Assembly (NCBI GenBank): GCA_025463615.1
Contig: JAODAU010000433.1
Location: 1 to 6,117, forward strand
From: Microbacteriaceae bacterium
Lineage (GTDB): Bacteria; Actinomycetota; Actinomycetes; Actinomycetales; Microbacteriaceae
Length of the DNA stretch: 6,117 nucleotides
Direction: 5' to 3'
Each line of letters opens with the position of its first letter. Position 1 is the stretch's first letter. Position numbers and translations under genes: made by a program. The notes beneath the pieces were generated by a model. The model was not told the DNA's origin and did no database searches. It worked only from the letters and a program-made list of their open reading frames with translations. Positions 1-5,358 of this stretch are shown piece by piece.

Positions 1-83
1 GTGACGTAGTCGCCCACGATGTCGGCGATGTTGATGCGCGCCCGCACCTCGTCGATATCGTTTCTGCGTATGAGCCCGGGCAC
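1..83 (-). CDS. dnaG: DNA primase DnaG, N-terminal fragment (runs off left edge)
   Basis: The first 27 codons of bacterial primase, which makes the RNA primers for lagging-strand replication with the replicative helicase. Read from a GTG start, the fragment begins MPGLIRRNDIDEVRARINIA and continues DIVGDYV, matching the conserved DnaG start just before the zinc-binding domain. The zinc and TOPRIM domains lie outside the window. The GTG is preferred because the family homology begins there and no other start codon is in place. The GAGGG directly before it has no spacing and is a poor Shine-Dalgarno sequence, whereas a TAGAAT hexamer ends exactly 6 nt upstream, so a leaderless mRNA is likely. 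The gene follows dgt on the same strand after a 67-nt gap; the dgt-dnaG order is also known in Mycobacterium. Identity rests on a short but very characteristic N-terminus. Confidence 0.9.
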   Translation of the reverse strand, partial: MPGLIRRNDIDEVRARINIADIVGDYV

Positions 84-89
84 CCCTCG

Positions 90-95
90 ATTCTA
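90..95 (-). promoter_or_regulatory. Likely -10 element of a leaderless dnaG promoter
   Basis: On the minus strand TAGAAT is followed by 6 nt (CGAGGG) and then the dnaG GTG. TANNNT with a start codon 6-7 nt downstream is the usual actinobacterial leaderless arrangement, placing the +1 at or next to the G of GTG. No recognisable -35 is seen 17 nt upstream; that position falls inside the inverted repeat at 102-118. The transcription start is inferred, not observed. Confidence 0.6.
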
Positions 96-101
96 AGTTG
101 C

Positions 102-118
102 GCGGCGGACACCGCCGC
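102..118. other. Perfect 7-bp inverted repeat between dgt and dnaG
   Basis: GCGGCGG and CCGCCGC flank a 3-nt spacer. The repeat sits 33 nt past the dgt stop and 6 nt upstream of the dnaG -10 hexamer. As RNA it would form a short, very GC-rich hairpin. It could be a U-less terminator or attenuator for dgt readthrough, or a DNA operator over the -35 region of dnaG. No U-tract follows on the minus strand, so an ordinary intrinsic terminator is not supported. Confidence 0.4.
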
Positions 119-150
119 CCGTGATCCCCAGATCCGGGTGGCGGGGCGGC

Positions 151-1407
151 TCAGTGGAGGAGGCGTTCGTGCCAGGCCATCGCCGACTGGTCCGTGAGCG
201 AGGCCACCTGGTCCACCACCGCGCGCTTACGACCCGCGTCGTCGGATGCCTCGCGCCAGTCCGCGGCGAAGCCCGGGTCGAGCGAACCCTCACCGCGCTC
301 GAGCAGGGTGTCGGCCAGCTCGGTGAGCACCTCCCGCTGCTGCGCGTAGATCGGCTGGCGGGTGTTGCGCGACATCACGAAGGCGGCCACGATGCCCTTG
401 AGCACCGCGATCTCCGCCTGGATCTCGCGCGGCACGACCATCGACGCCCGGAACCGGATGAGGCTGCCCTCCCCGTCCGCCTCGCGCGTGGCCTTCACCG
501 CGGCCCCCGCGAACCGGCCGATGAGCTGGCTGGTGAGGTTCTTGAGGCGCCCCTGGGCGCGTCGGGAGCCGTCCCAGTCGTTGAGCCAGACATCCAGCCG
601 GTCCAGCCGGTCGAAGGCGGCGATGAGCTCGGCGTGCTCCAGCTCGCCGCCGATCCAGGCGAACATCGAGTCGACGAGGTCGTCGTGGTCGACGCGGGCG
701 CCGAGGGCGGCGACGTCGATGTAGCCGTTGACGACGGCATCCTCGAAGTCGTGCACCGAGTAGGCGATGTCGTCCGAGAGGTCCATCACCTGGGCCTCGA
801 TGCAGAGCCTGCGCTCGGGCGCGCCCTCGCGCAGCCACGTGAACGCCTCGACGTCGTCGGCGTAGAAGCCGAACTTGGCGCGGCCGCTCGGGTCGCCCAC
901 GCTCGACGACGACGGCCACGGGTATTTGCAGCTGGCGTCGAGGCTCGCGCGGGTGAGGTTGAGGCCGTAGGAGCGGCCGTCCGGACCGAAGACCTTCGGC
1001 TCGATGCGGGTCAGCACGCGCAGGGTCTGCGCGTTGCCCTCGAAGCCGCCGATGTCCTCGGCCCAGGAGTTGAGCGCGCGCTCCCCGTTGTGACCGAAGG
1101 GCGGATGCCCGAGGTCGTGGGCGAGGCAGGCGGTGTCCACGACATCCGGGTCCAGCCCCAGGCTGGTGGCCAGCTCGCGGCCGACCTGCGCCACCTCGAG
1201 CGAGTGCGTGAGCCGGTTTCGCGCGAAGTCGAGCCCGGCCGCGGGCGACAGCACCTGCGTCTTCGCGGCGAGCCGGCGCAGGGCGCTGGAGTGCAGCAGG
1301 CGCGCGCGGTCGCGGGCGAAGTCACTGCGTCGACTGGAGTGCTCCTCAGGGAACCAGCGGGCGGTGTCGTGCTCCGTGTAGTCGTTGGTAACCGCGTCAC
1401 CCGCCAC
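151..1407 (-). CDS. dgt: Deoxyguanosinetriphosphate triphosphohydrolase-like protein (HD domain)
   Basis: A 418-residue dNTP triphosphohydrolase of the Dgt family, cytoplasmic, expected to cleave dNTPs (classically dGTP) to deoxynucleoside and tripolyphosphate and so adjust dNTP pools. The N-terminal signature RRSDFARDRARLLHSSALRR (residues 26-45) is followed by AAKTQV. Candidate HD metal ligands are H68 (RLTHSLE), H97 and D98 (LAHDLGHPPFGHNGE) and an Asp in DLSDDIAYS (about 209-217). The length suits actinobacterial members. The start is GTG at 1407: homology begins about ten residues later, and a longer frame extending to 1629 encodes only low-complexity shadow of dusB. This start overlaps the dusB 3' end by 11 nt, implying co-transcription and coupling; no strong Shine-Dalgarno sequence is visible. 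True substrate preference cannot be told from sequence, since many 'Dgt-like' proteins accept several dNTPs. Confidence 0.93.
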   Translation of the reverse strand: MAGDAVTNDYTEHDTARWFPEEHSSRRSDFARDRARLLHSSALRRLAAKTQVLSPAAGLDFARNRLTHSLEVAQVGRELATSLGLDPDVVDTACLAHDLGHPPFGHNGERALNSWAEDIGGFEGNAQTLRVLTRIEPKVFGPDGRSYGLNLTRASLDASCKYPWPSSSSVGDPSGRAKFGFYADDVEAFTWLREGAPERRLCIEAQVMDLSDDIAYSVHDFEDAVVNGYIDVAALGARVDHDDLVDSMFAWIGGELEHAELIAAFDRLDRLDVWLNDWDGSRRAQGRLKNLTSQLIGRFAGAAVKATREADGEGSLIRFRASMVVPREIQAEIAVLKGIVAAFVMSRNTRQPIYAQQREVLTELADTLLERGEGSLDPGFAADWREASDDAGRKRAVVDQVASLTDQSAMAWHERLLH

Positions 1408-2554
1408 TGTTGTGCAATTCTGCCTCTGCCACCTCGGCGCGCCGGGTGTCGTCGAGCTCGCGGCTGAGCAGCCAGCCGTCCGGAAGCGAGGGGCGCTTCG
1501 GGGTTCCGGCGCGACCGCGTGGGCCCTCCGCCGCCTCGCCCGGGTACGGCTGGCTCCAGTCGAGCAGGCCGAGCAGGTCGTCCAGCTGCTGCAGGCTCCC
1601 CACCGTCGCGAGGCTCGCCCGCAGGTCACCGCCCACGGGATAGCCCTTGAAGTACCACGCGATGTGCTTGCGGATGTCGCGGCACGCGTGGTCCTCGTCG
1701 CCGTCGAAGAAGTCGACGAGCAGCTCGGCGTGGCGGCGCAGGGTCGCCGCGACGACGCCGAGCGTCGGGTGCGCGACGGTGCCCTCGCCGGCGAAGCTGG
1801 ACGCCAGGTCGCCGAACAGCCACGGGCGCCCGAGGCAACCGCGGCCGACGACGACTCCGTCGCAGCCGGTCTCCTCGACCATGCGCACCGCGTCGGCGCC
1901 CGACCAGATGTCGCCGTTACCGAGCACCGGAACCGACGAGATCGTCTCCTTGAGCTTGGCGATCGCCGACCAGTCGGCGTGGCCGCTGTAGAACTCGGAT
2001 GCCGTGCGGGCGTGCAGCGCGATGCTCGCGACCCCGGCGCCCTCGGCGATGCGCCCCGCCTCGAGGTAGGTGAGGTGATTGGAGTCGATGCCCTTGCGCA
2101 TCTTGATGGTCAGCGGGAGCGGGCCGGCGGCCTTCACCGCACCCTCGACGATCTCGCGGAACAGGTCGAGCTTCCACGGCAGCGCGGCTCCGCCGCCCTT
2201 GCGGGTGACCTTGGGCACGGGGCATCCGAAGTTCAGGTCGATGTGGTCCGCGCGGTCCTCGGCGACGAGCATGGTCACGGCATCCGCGACCGTCTTCGGG
2301 TCGACGCCGTAGAGCTGGATGCTGCGGGGAGTCTCCGACTCGTGGTGCTTGATCAGCCGCATGCTGCCCGGGGTGCGCTCGACGAGGGCGCGGCTCGTGA
2401 TCATCTCGCTCACGTAGAGGCCGGCGCCGAACTCGCGGCAGAGCCTGCGGAACGCGGTGTTGGTGATGCCCGCCATGGGCGCGAGCACGACGGGGACCGC
2501 GAGCGAGAGGGGCCCGATCTGCAGGGGCCTCCCCGGGAGCGTCGTCATGGTCAT
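1397..2554 (-). CDS. dusB: tRNA-dihydrouridine synthase (DusB-type)
   Basis: A 385-residue FMN enzyme that reduces specific tRNA uridines to dihydrouridine with NADPH; DusB in E. coli acts at U17, but the site here is not deducible. The TIM-barrel domain spans roughly residues 12-250. It shows LAPMAGITNTAFRR (24-37), QLYG (80-83), the DLNFGCP motif with catalytic Cys111, KVTRKGGGAAL, KMRKGID (151-157), the phosphate/FMN region HARTASEFYSG (181-191), GNGDI (212-216) and GRGCLGRPW (238-245). A helical tRNA-binding domain follows to about residue 350, and the last 35 or so residues are a less conserved tail. The first ATG (2554) is chosen over ATG 2548 because GGGAG lies 9 nt upstream and a -10-like GAGAAT ends 6 nt upstream. 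The 3' end overlaps dgt by 11 nt. Confidence 0.95.
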   Translation of the reverse strand: MTMTTLPGRPLQIGPLSLAVPVVLAPMAGITNTAFRRLCREFGAGLYVSEMITSRALVERTPGSMRLIKHHESETPRSIQLYGVDPKTVADAVTMLVAEDRADHIDLNFGCPVPKVTRKGGGAALPWKLDLFREIVEGAVKAAGPLPLTIKMRKGIDSNHLTYLEAGRIAEGAGVASIALHARTASEFYSGHADWSAIAKLKETISSVPVLGNGDIWSGADAVRMVEETGCDGVVVGRGCLGRPWLFGDLASSFAGEGTVAHPTLGVVAATLRRHAELLVDFFDGDEDHACRDIRKHIAWYFKGYPVGGDLRASLATVGSLQQLDDLLGLLDWSQPYPGEAAEGPRGRAGTPKRPSLPDGWLLSRELDDTRRAEVAEAELHNSGG

Positions 2555-2560
2555 GCTTCG

Positions 2561-2568
2561 ATTCTCCC
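2561..2568 (-). promoter_or_regulatory. Overlapping Shine-Dalgarno and -10-like element before dusB
   Basis: On the minus strand, GGGAG (2564-2568) lies 9 nt before the dusB ATG and could act as a ribosome site on an operon transcript. It overlaps GAGAAT (2561-2566), which is followed by CGAAGC and the ATG, the same hexamer-N6-start layout as at dnaG. GAGAAT lacks the first T of TANNNT, so it is a weaker promoter call. Both uses are possible: readthrough from the upstream gene and a local leaderless start. Confidence 0.4.
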
Positions 2569-2591
2569 AGACTTTGCGGGTGGCTCGGCGC

Positions 2592-3056
2592 TCAGCGGCT
2601 GTAGTCGCGGGACTCGGAGTGCGTGCGGAACGCGTCCGTCGCCTCCTTGCGCCAGCGCAGGGTGACGGTCACGGGCCTCGGCTTCGATGCCGCGCCCTTC
2701 CGCTCGAACATGCCGGGCACCGCCGAGAGCTTGCGAACGAACTCGACCGGCACGTTGATCGTCACCGCCTCGCCCTCCGGGATCTCGCGCAGGGTGAGCA
2801 GGTCGCCGCCGTCGACCGTGGAGGCCAGCACGGTCACATCGCGCGCCGGCGCGTTTCCGTGGTTCACGATCGCGACCGCCGCCGAGTGCCAGGCGTGGCC
2901 GCCCGCCAGCGAGACGCTCGCGGGCCACTCGAGGTGAAGCCGCGCGCGGCGCTGGTACTTCCAGGTCTGCCGCACGGCCCAGCCCGCGGCGACCGCCGAC
3001 GCGACCGACGCGATCAGGGCGAGGAGCGCCAGCACGAACGACGCGGTCGGATTCAT
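2592..3056 (-). CDS. Small membrane-anchored protein of unknown function
   Basis: I do not recognise a named family. The 154-residue product has one hydrophobic helix (about residues 6-27, rich in Leu, Ala and Val). A basic stretch follows (RQTWKYQRRAR, 29-39), which by the positive-inside rule puts the C-terminal part in the cytoplasm. Residues about 45-137 alternate like a beta-sandwich. They include VAIVNHGNAPARDVTVLAS (61-79), resembling the N-x-G-x-x-P-A-x-x-V pattern of immunoglobulin-like extracellular or adhesion-type folds; that is a loose resemblance only. There are no cysteines and no catalytic motif. The stop is 37 nt before dusB on the same strand, so an operon with dusB-dgt is plausible. 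The ATG at 3056 is preceded by TAGCGT-CGAGGC with no room for a functional Shine-Dalgarno sequence, suggesting a leaderless start. Codon use is typical of the neighbours. Confidence 0.8.
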   Translation of the reverse strand: MNPTASFVLALLALIASVASAVAAGWAVRQTWKYQRRARLHLEWPASVSLAGGHAWHSAAVAIVNHGNAPARDVTVLASTVDGGDLLTLREIPEGEAVTINVPVEFVRKLSAVPGMFERKGAASKPRPVTVTLRWRKEATDAFRTHSESRDYSR

Positions 3057-3062
3057 GCCTCG

Positions 3063-3068
3063 ACGCTA
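3063..3068 (-). promoter_or_regulatory. Likely -10 element of a leaderless promoter for the small membrane protein
   Basis: TAGCGT on the minus strand fits TANNNT and ends exactly 6 nt (CGAGGC) before the ATG at 3056. No clear -35 is present. It lies back to back with the ArsC-like gene's promoter in a 56-nt divergent intergenic region, so the two would share upstream DNA. Confidence 0.55.
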
Positions 3069-3100
3069 TCGCGAGGCGACGACACGCGCCCCGCGACTGG

Positions 3101-3106
3101 CAGAAT
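3101..3106 (+). promoter_or_regulatory. Likely -10 element of a leaderless promoter for the ArsC-like gene
   Basis: CAGAAT is followed by CGAGGG and the GTG at 3113. The sequence from AGAAT through GTG is identical to that at the dnaG start (14 matching bases). GAGGG abuts the start codon too closely for normal Shine-Dalgarno use. A poor -35 candidate, GACGAC at 3078-3083, sits 17 nt upstream of the hexamer. Confidence 0.5.
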
Positions 3107-3112
3107 CGAGGG

Positions 3113-3514
3113 GTGACCAGCATCCTCTTCGTCTGCGTGCACAACGCGGGCCGCTCGCAGATGGCGGCCGCCTTCGCGCGGAGCCTCGGGGGCGACTCGC
3201 TCGAGGTGCTCTCGGCGGGCTCCGAACCGGCGTCGTCGCTCAACCCCGCCGTCGTCGCCGCCATGGCCGAGGTCGGCATCGACATCGCCGGCGAGACGCC
3301 GCGCCTGCTCGAGACCGACGACGTGCGCGTCGCCGACGCCGTGATCACCATGGGGTGCGGCGACGCCTGCCCGATCTTCCCCGGCAAACGCTACGAGGAC
3401 TGGGAGCTGGTCGACCCGGCCGGGCAGTCGCTCGACACGGTGCGCGGCATCCGGGACGACATCCGCGGGCGGGTCGCCGGCCTGCTCGAGAGCCTCGGGG
3501 TGCGGAATGGCTGA
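3113..3514 (+). CDS. arsC: ArsC-like low-molecular-weight phosphatase-fold protein (probable arsenate reductase)
   Basis: A 133-residue cytosolic protein of the low-molecular-weight tyrosine phosphatase/arsenate reductase family. The P-loop CX5R motif is Cys8-VHNAG-Arg14-Ser (residues 8-15), right after the first beta strand. The segment MGCGDACPIFPGKRYEDWEL (80-99) and VDPAGQ with general-acid candidate Asp101 are typical of the actinobacterial arsenate-mycothiol transferase type (Corynebacterium ArsC1/ArsC2), where arsenate is joined to mycothiol and later reduced. Cys82 and Cys86 are present. No arsenite pump or ArsR-type regulator is nearby, so a general detoxification or phosphatase role remains possible. 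The start is GTG at 3113, because the LFVCVHNAGRS core begins immediately after it. The 3' end overlaps the next gene by 8 nt, so the two are probably co-translated. Confidence 0.88.
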   Translation: MTSILFVCVHNAGRSQMAAAFARSLGGDSLEVLSAGSEPASSLNPAVVAAMAEVGIDIAGETPRLLETDDVRVADAVITMGCGDACPIFPGKRYEDWELVDPAGQSLDTVRGIRDDIRGRVAGLLESLGVRNG

Positions 3515-3971
3515 GGGCCGCGACCGGGTAGCCGAGGATGCCGCGGCGCACGGCCTCGCCGTCGAGTTCGTGCAGCGACCGGCGGCGAACAGCCTCGAGG
3601 AGGCCGCCCGGATCCTCGGCATCGACCCCGCCGGCATCGTCAAGACGCTCGTGGTCAAGCGGCACGACGGCACCTTCCTGTTCGCGCTCGTGCCCGGCGA
3701 CAGGCAGATCTCGTGGGGCAAGCTACGCGCCGTGGTCGGGGTGAACAAGCTGCGGCTGCCCGAGGCATCCGTCGCCCTGGAGGCCACCGGGTACGAGCGC
3801 GGAACGATCACGCCGCTCGGCTCGACCACCGCCTGGCCGATCTTCGCCGACTCGGCGATCGTCGGGCACCGGGTCGCCATGGGCGCCGGCGAGCACGGCT
3901 GGAGCGCTTACGTGGACGCCGACGCGCTCATCGCGGCGTACGGCGCCACGGTCGCCGACATCAGCGACTAG
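3507..3971 (+). CDS. ybaK: YbaK/EbsC-family aminoacyl-tRNA deacylase
   Basis: A 154-residue protein of the YbaK/ProX editing-domain superfamily, which hydrolyses mischarged tRNAs (YbaK: Cys-tRNA-Pro) in the cytoplasm. Family signs run in order. IVKTLVVK carries Lys46, the position of the essential lysine of YbaK. FLFALVPGDRQISWGKL (58-72) follows, then NKLRLPEA, TGYERGTITPLG (94-105, the G-x-x-P type loop) and GAGEHG near residue 127. It is about full length for the family (roughly 155-160). The ATG at 3507 overlaps the ArsC-like stop (ATGGCTGA) and has CGGGG 6 nt upstream inside that gene. Which mischarged tRNA it edits (Cys, Ala or Ser on tRNA-Pro or others) cannot be read from sequence. 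The gene is followed by a short intergenic stretch with a new promoter. Confidence 0.9.
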   Translation: MAEGRDRVAEDAAAHGLAVEFVQRPAANSLEEAARILGIDPAGIVKTLVVKRHDGTFLFALVPGDRQISWGKLRAVVGVNKLRLPEASVALEATGYERGTITPLGSTTAWPIFADSAIVGHRVAMGAGEHGWSAYVDADALIAAYGATVADISD

Positions 3972-3982
3972 CCCCGAAGGGG
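3972..3982 (+). terminator. Weak hairpin after ybaK, possible terminator
   Basis: CCCC-GAA-GGGG directly follows the ybaK stop, a 4-bp stem with a 3-nt loop; two more G and TTGTCG follow. There is no U-tract, and the stem is too short for a confident intrinsic terminator. Its placement between ybaK and a gene with its own promoter is the only support. Confidence 0.2.
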
Positions 3983-3984
3983 GG

Positions 3985-4015
3985 TTGTCGAAGGCGTTCT
4001 CAGCTTCTGTACCGT
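3985..4015 (+). promoter_or_regulatory. Candidate promoter of the DUF2510 membrane-protein gene
   Basis: TTGTCG (3985-3990) resembles a -35 box, and TACCGT (4010-4015, fits TANNNT) a -10 box; the 19-nt spacer is slightly long. The expected start near 4021-4023 gives a leader of about 22 nt containing GAGGGGGG (4031-4038), 5 nt before the ATG at 4044. Unlike several neighbours, this gene therefore has a conventional leadered, Shine-Dalgarno-driven start. Confidence 0.5.
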
Positions 4016-4043
4016 GGGAGGGACTTCGACGAGGGGGGCCGCG

Positions 4044-4961
4044 ATGTCGGACGCACTGGGCGCGTCTATCCCACCGGGCTGGTACGACGATCCGGCGGGC
4101 AGCGGGCTGCAGCGCTGGTGGAGCGGCATCGGCTGGACCGAGCACACGCACGACCCGGCGCCCAAGCCCGTCGCGCCGACCCCGTCGCCCGCCGACGACT
4201 TCGGGTACACCGGCGGCTACAAGCCGATGTCGGCGACGCCGGGCTACGACCAGGTGGTCGTCGCCACCGGCCCTGTGGGCAAGGCCTCCGGTAACACGTT
4301 CGGGGTGTGGGCGATCGCGCTGTCGTCGATCTGGTATTGGCTGCTGTTCATCGGTGCCGGTCTTTATCTGGTCGCGTCAGGGATGTACTCGGGCGTCATG
4401 CCGTCGGCGGGAGTCGAGACCATCCCCGGCGTCATCCCCGTCGAGCTTGCCACGTATGGCGTCTACATCGTCCTGCTCTTCGTGTTCGCGTGGCGCGACG
4501 GGGTCGCGCTGCGGAAGCGGGGCATCGCCGCGCCCTCGCCGCTGTGGCTCCTGCTCACCCAATTCGGCTACCTCATCCGGCGCAGGGTCGTTCTCAAACG
4601 CGACGGCGTTCGCTCCAATGCGCCCGGCAACGTGTTCGCGATTCCGATCATCCTCGCGATCATCGCGACGATCTCCACTCGCGCCATCCTGGCGGCAAAC
4701 CCCGGACTACTCTCCGGGGTGTCGTCGAGCACCGTCATCGCCTCGCTGCAGCGGAGCGCTGCGAGCCAGCTCAACGCGCAGACCGGCACGACCTGGACGG
4801 TGACCTGCCCCCCGACTGCCCCCACGACAACGCCGGGGGCAACTTTCCTGTGCACGGCCACGGACATCTCTGGTCGCACGGCACAACTTCAGGCGACCGT
4901 AACGACACCCGATCGGTTCGCGCTCGCGATCGTCAGCCCCACGTCAAAGCAGACGCCGTAG
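4044..4961 (+). CDS. DUF2510 membrane protein with C-terminal DUF4333-like domain
   Basis: A 305-residue envelope protein of unknown function. Residues 9-37 form a DUF2510 domain (IPPGWYDDP, then RWWSGIGWTEHTHDP), a short Trp-rich module common in actinobacterial membrane proteins. A Pro/Gly-rich linker (38-85) leads to hydrophobic segments at about 86-112, 132-150 and 196-218; 165-178 is marginal. The loop at 151-195 is strongly basic (RDGVALRKRG, RRRVVLKRDGVR), consistent with N-terminus in, three helices and C-terminus out. The outer part (about 225-305) has VTCP with Cys255 and ATFLC with Cys270, then GRTAQLQATV, which resembles DUF4333; the only two cysteines could form a disulfide. The start at ATG 4044 is set by GAGGGGGG 5 nt upstream and by the DUF2510 position; an upstream in-frame ATG at 4014 lies before this ribosome site. 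It ends 4 nt from the convergent PPOX gene. Confidence 0.85.
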   Translation: MSDALGASIPPGWYDDPAGSGLQRWWSGIGWTEHTHDPAPKPVAPTPSPADDFGYTGGYKPMSATPGYDQVVVATGPVGKASGNTFGVWAIALSSIWYWLLFIGAGLYLVASGMYSGVMPSAGVETIPGVIPVELATYGVYIVLLFVFAWRDGVALRKRGIAAPSPLWLLLTQFGYLIRRRVVLKRDGVRSNAPGNVFAIPIILAIIATISTRAILAANPGLLSGVSSSTVIASLQRSAASQLNAQTGTTWTVTCPPTAPTTTPGATFLCTATDISGRTAQLQATVTTPDRFALAIVSPTSKQTP

Positions 4962-4965
4962 AAAA

Positions 4966-5358
4966 TCACTGCGTGGTGCTGGACTCCACGCTCATCACGA
5001 GGATGACCCGATCCACGCTGTCCGGCGGCGGCTTCTGGGCCGCGTTGCCGTAGCGGCGGCCGAGGGTCACGTAGAACTCGCCGGAGGGATCCGGGATCAC
5101 CTCGACGAGCCGGCCGCGCACCTCCAGGTAGTGGAACGGGTTCTCCGGGTCGATGACCGACAGGCTCATCGACGGGTTGTGCTGCAGGTTGCGGAACTTC
5201 TGGCGCTTCGTGGTGTGCGTGAAGCGCAGCTGGTCGCCGTCGAACAGAAACCACATGGGGTTCACCTGCACCGTGTCATCCGGGCGGATCGTGCCCAGGG
5301 CGCCGTAGTTCGCGTCCTCGAGCAGGTGGCGATAGGCGTCGGGGACGACGTCAGACAT
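4966..5358 (-). CDS. PPOX-class pyridoxamine 5'-phosphate oxidase-like, probable F420- or flavin-binding protein
   Basis: A 130-residue split-barrel protein of the PNPOx-like superfamily; such actinobacterial proteins often bind F420 or FMN/heme and act as oxidoreductases in the cytosol. Seen in order: YGALGTIRPDDTVQVNPMWF (18-37, barrel strands), FTHTTKRQKFRNLQHNP (46-62, the basic cofactor-phosphate motif with Lys51, Arg52, Lys54 and Asn57), MSLSVIDPENPFHYLEVRGR (64-83) and YVTLGRRYG (96-104). The substrate is unknown. ATG 5358 is preferred over an in-frame TTG at 5370. The ATG overlaps the upstream small ORF's stop (ATGTCTGA), and it has no Shine-Dalgarno sequence of its own, so coupling is likely. 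It is the last gene of a minus-strand trio with a DsbA-like gene and meets the DUF2510 gene tail to tail. Confidence 0.88.
   Translation of the reverse strand: MSDVVPDAYRHLLEDANYGALGTIRPDDTVQVNPMWFLFDGDQLRFTHTTKRQKFRNLQHNPSMSLSVIDPENPFHYLEVRGRLVEVIPDPSGEFYVTLGRRYGNAAQKPPPDSVDRVILVMSVESSTTQ

Noticed and set aside
121..1467. Long plus-strand open frame of 448 codons antisense to dgt
   Set aside because: It is a high-GC mirror of the dgt reading frame, with Arg/Val/Glu/Ala-rich low-complexity translation and no family motif, while the minus strand encodes an unmistakable HD-domain protein.
1408..1629. Upstream extension of dgt by 74 codons
   Set aside because: The added residues are Arg/Ser/Ala-rich shadow of dusB with no Dgt homology. 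GTG at 1407 fits the family N-terminus.
1385..2665. Long plus-strand open frame of 426 codons antisense to dusB
   Set aside because: It has the same shadow character, and it crosses gene boundaries and the intergenic region. The dusB motifs are on the other strand.
3053..3880. Minus-strand open frame of 275 codons opposite the ArsC-like and YbaK genes
   Set aside because: It is a compositional shadow. Both plus-strand genes show clear catalytic motifs.
4014..4043. ATG at 4014 as start of the DUF2510 protein
   Set aside because: It overlaps the candidate -10 element and precedes the strong GAGGGGGG ribosome site, which points to ATG 4044.
4962..4965. Terminator between the convergent DUF2510 and PPOX genes
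   Set aside because: Only four bases separate the stops, and I found no hairpin with a U-tract at either 3' end.
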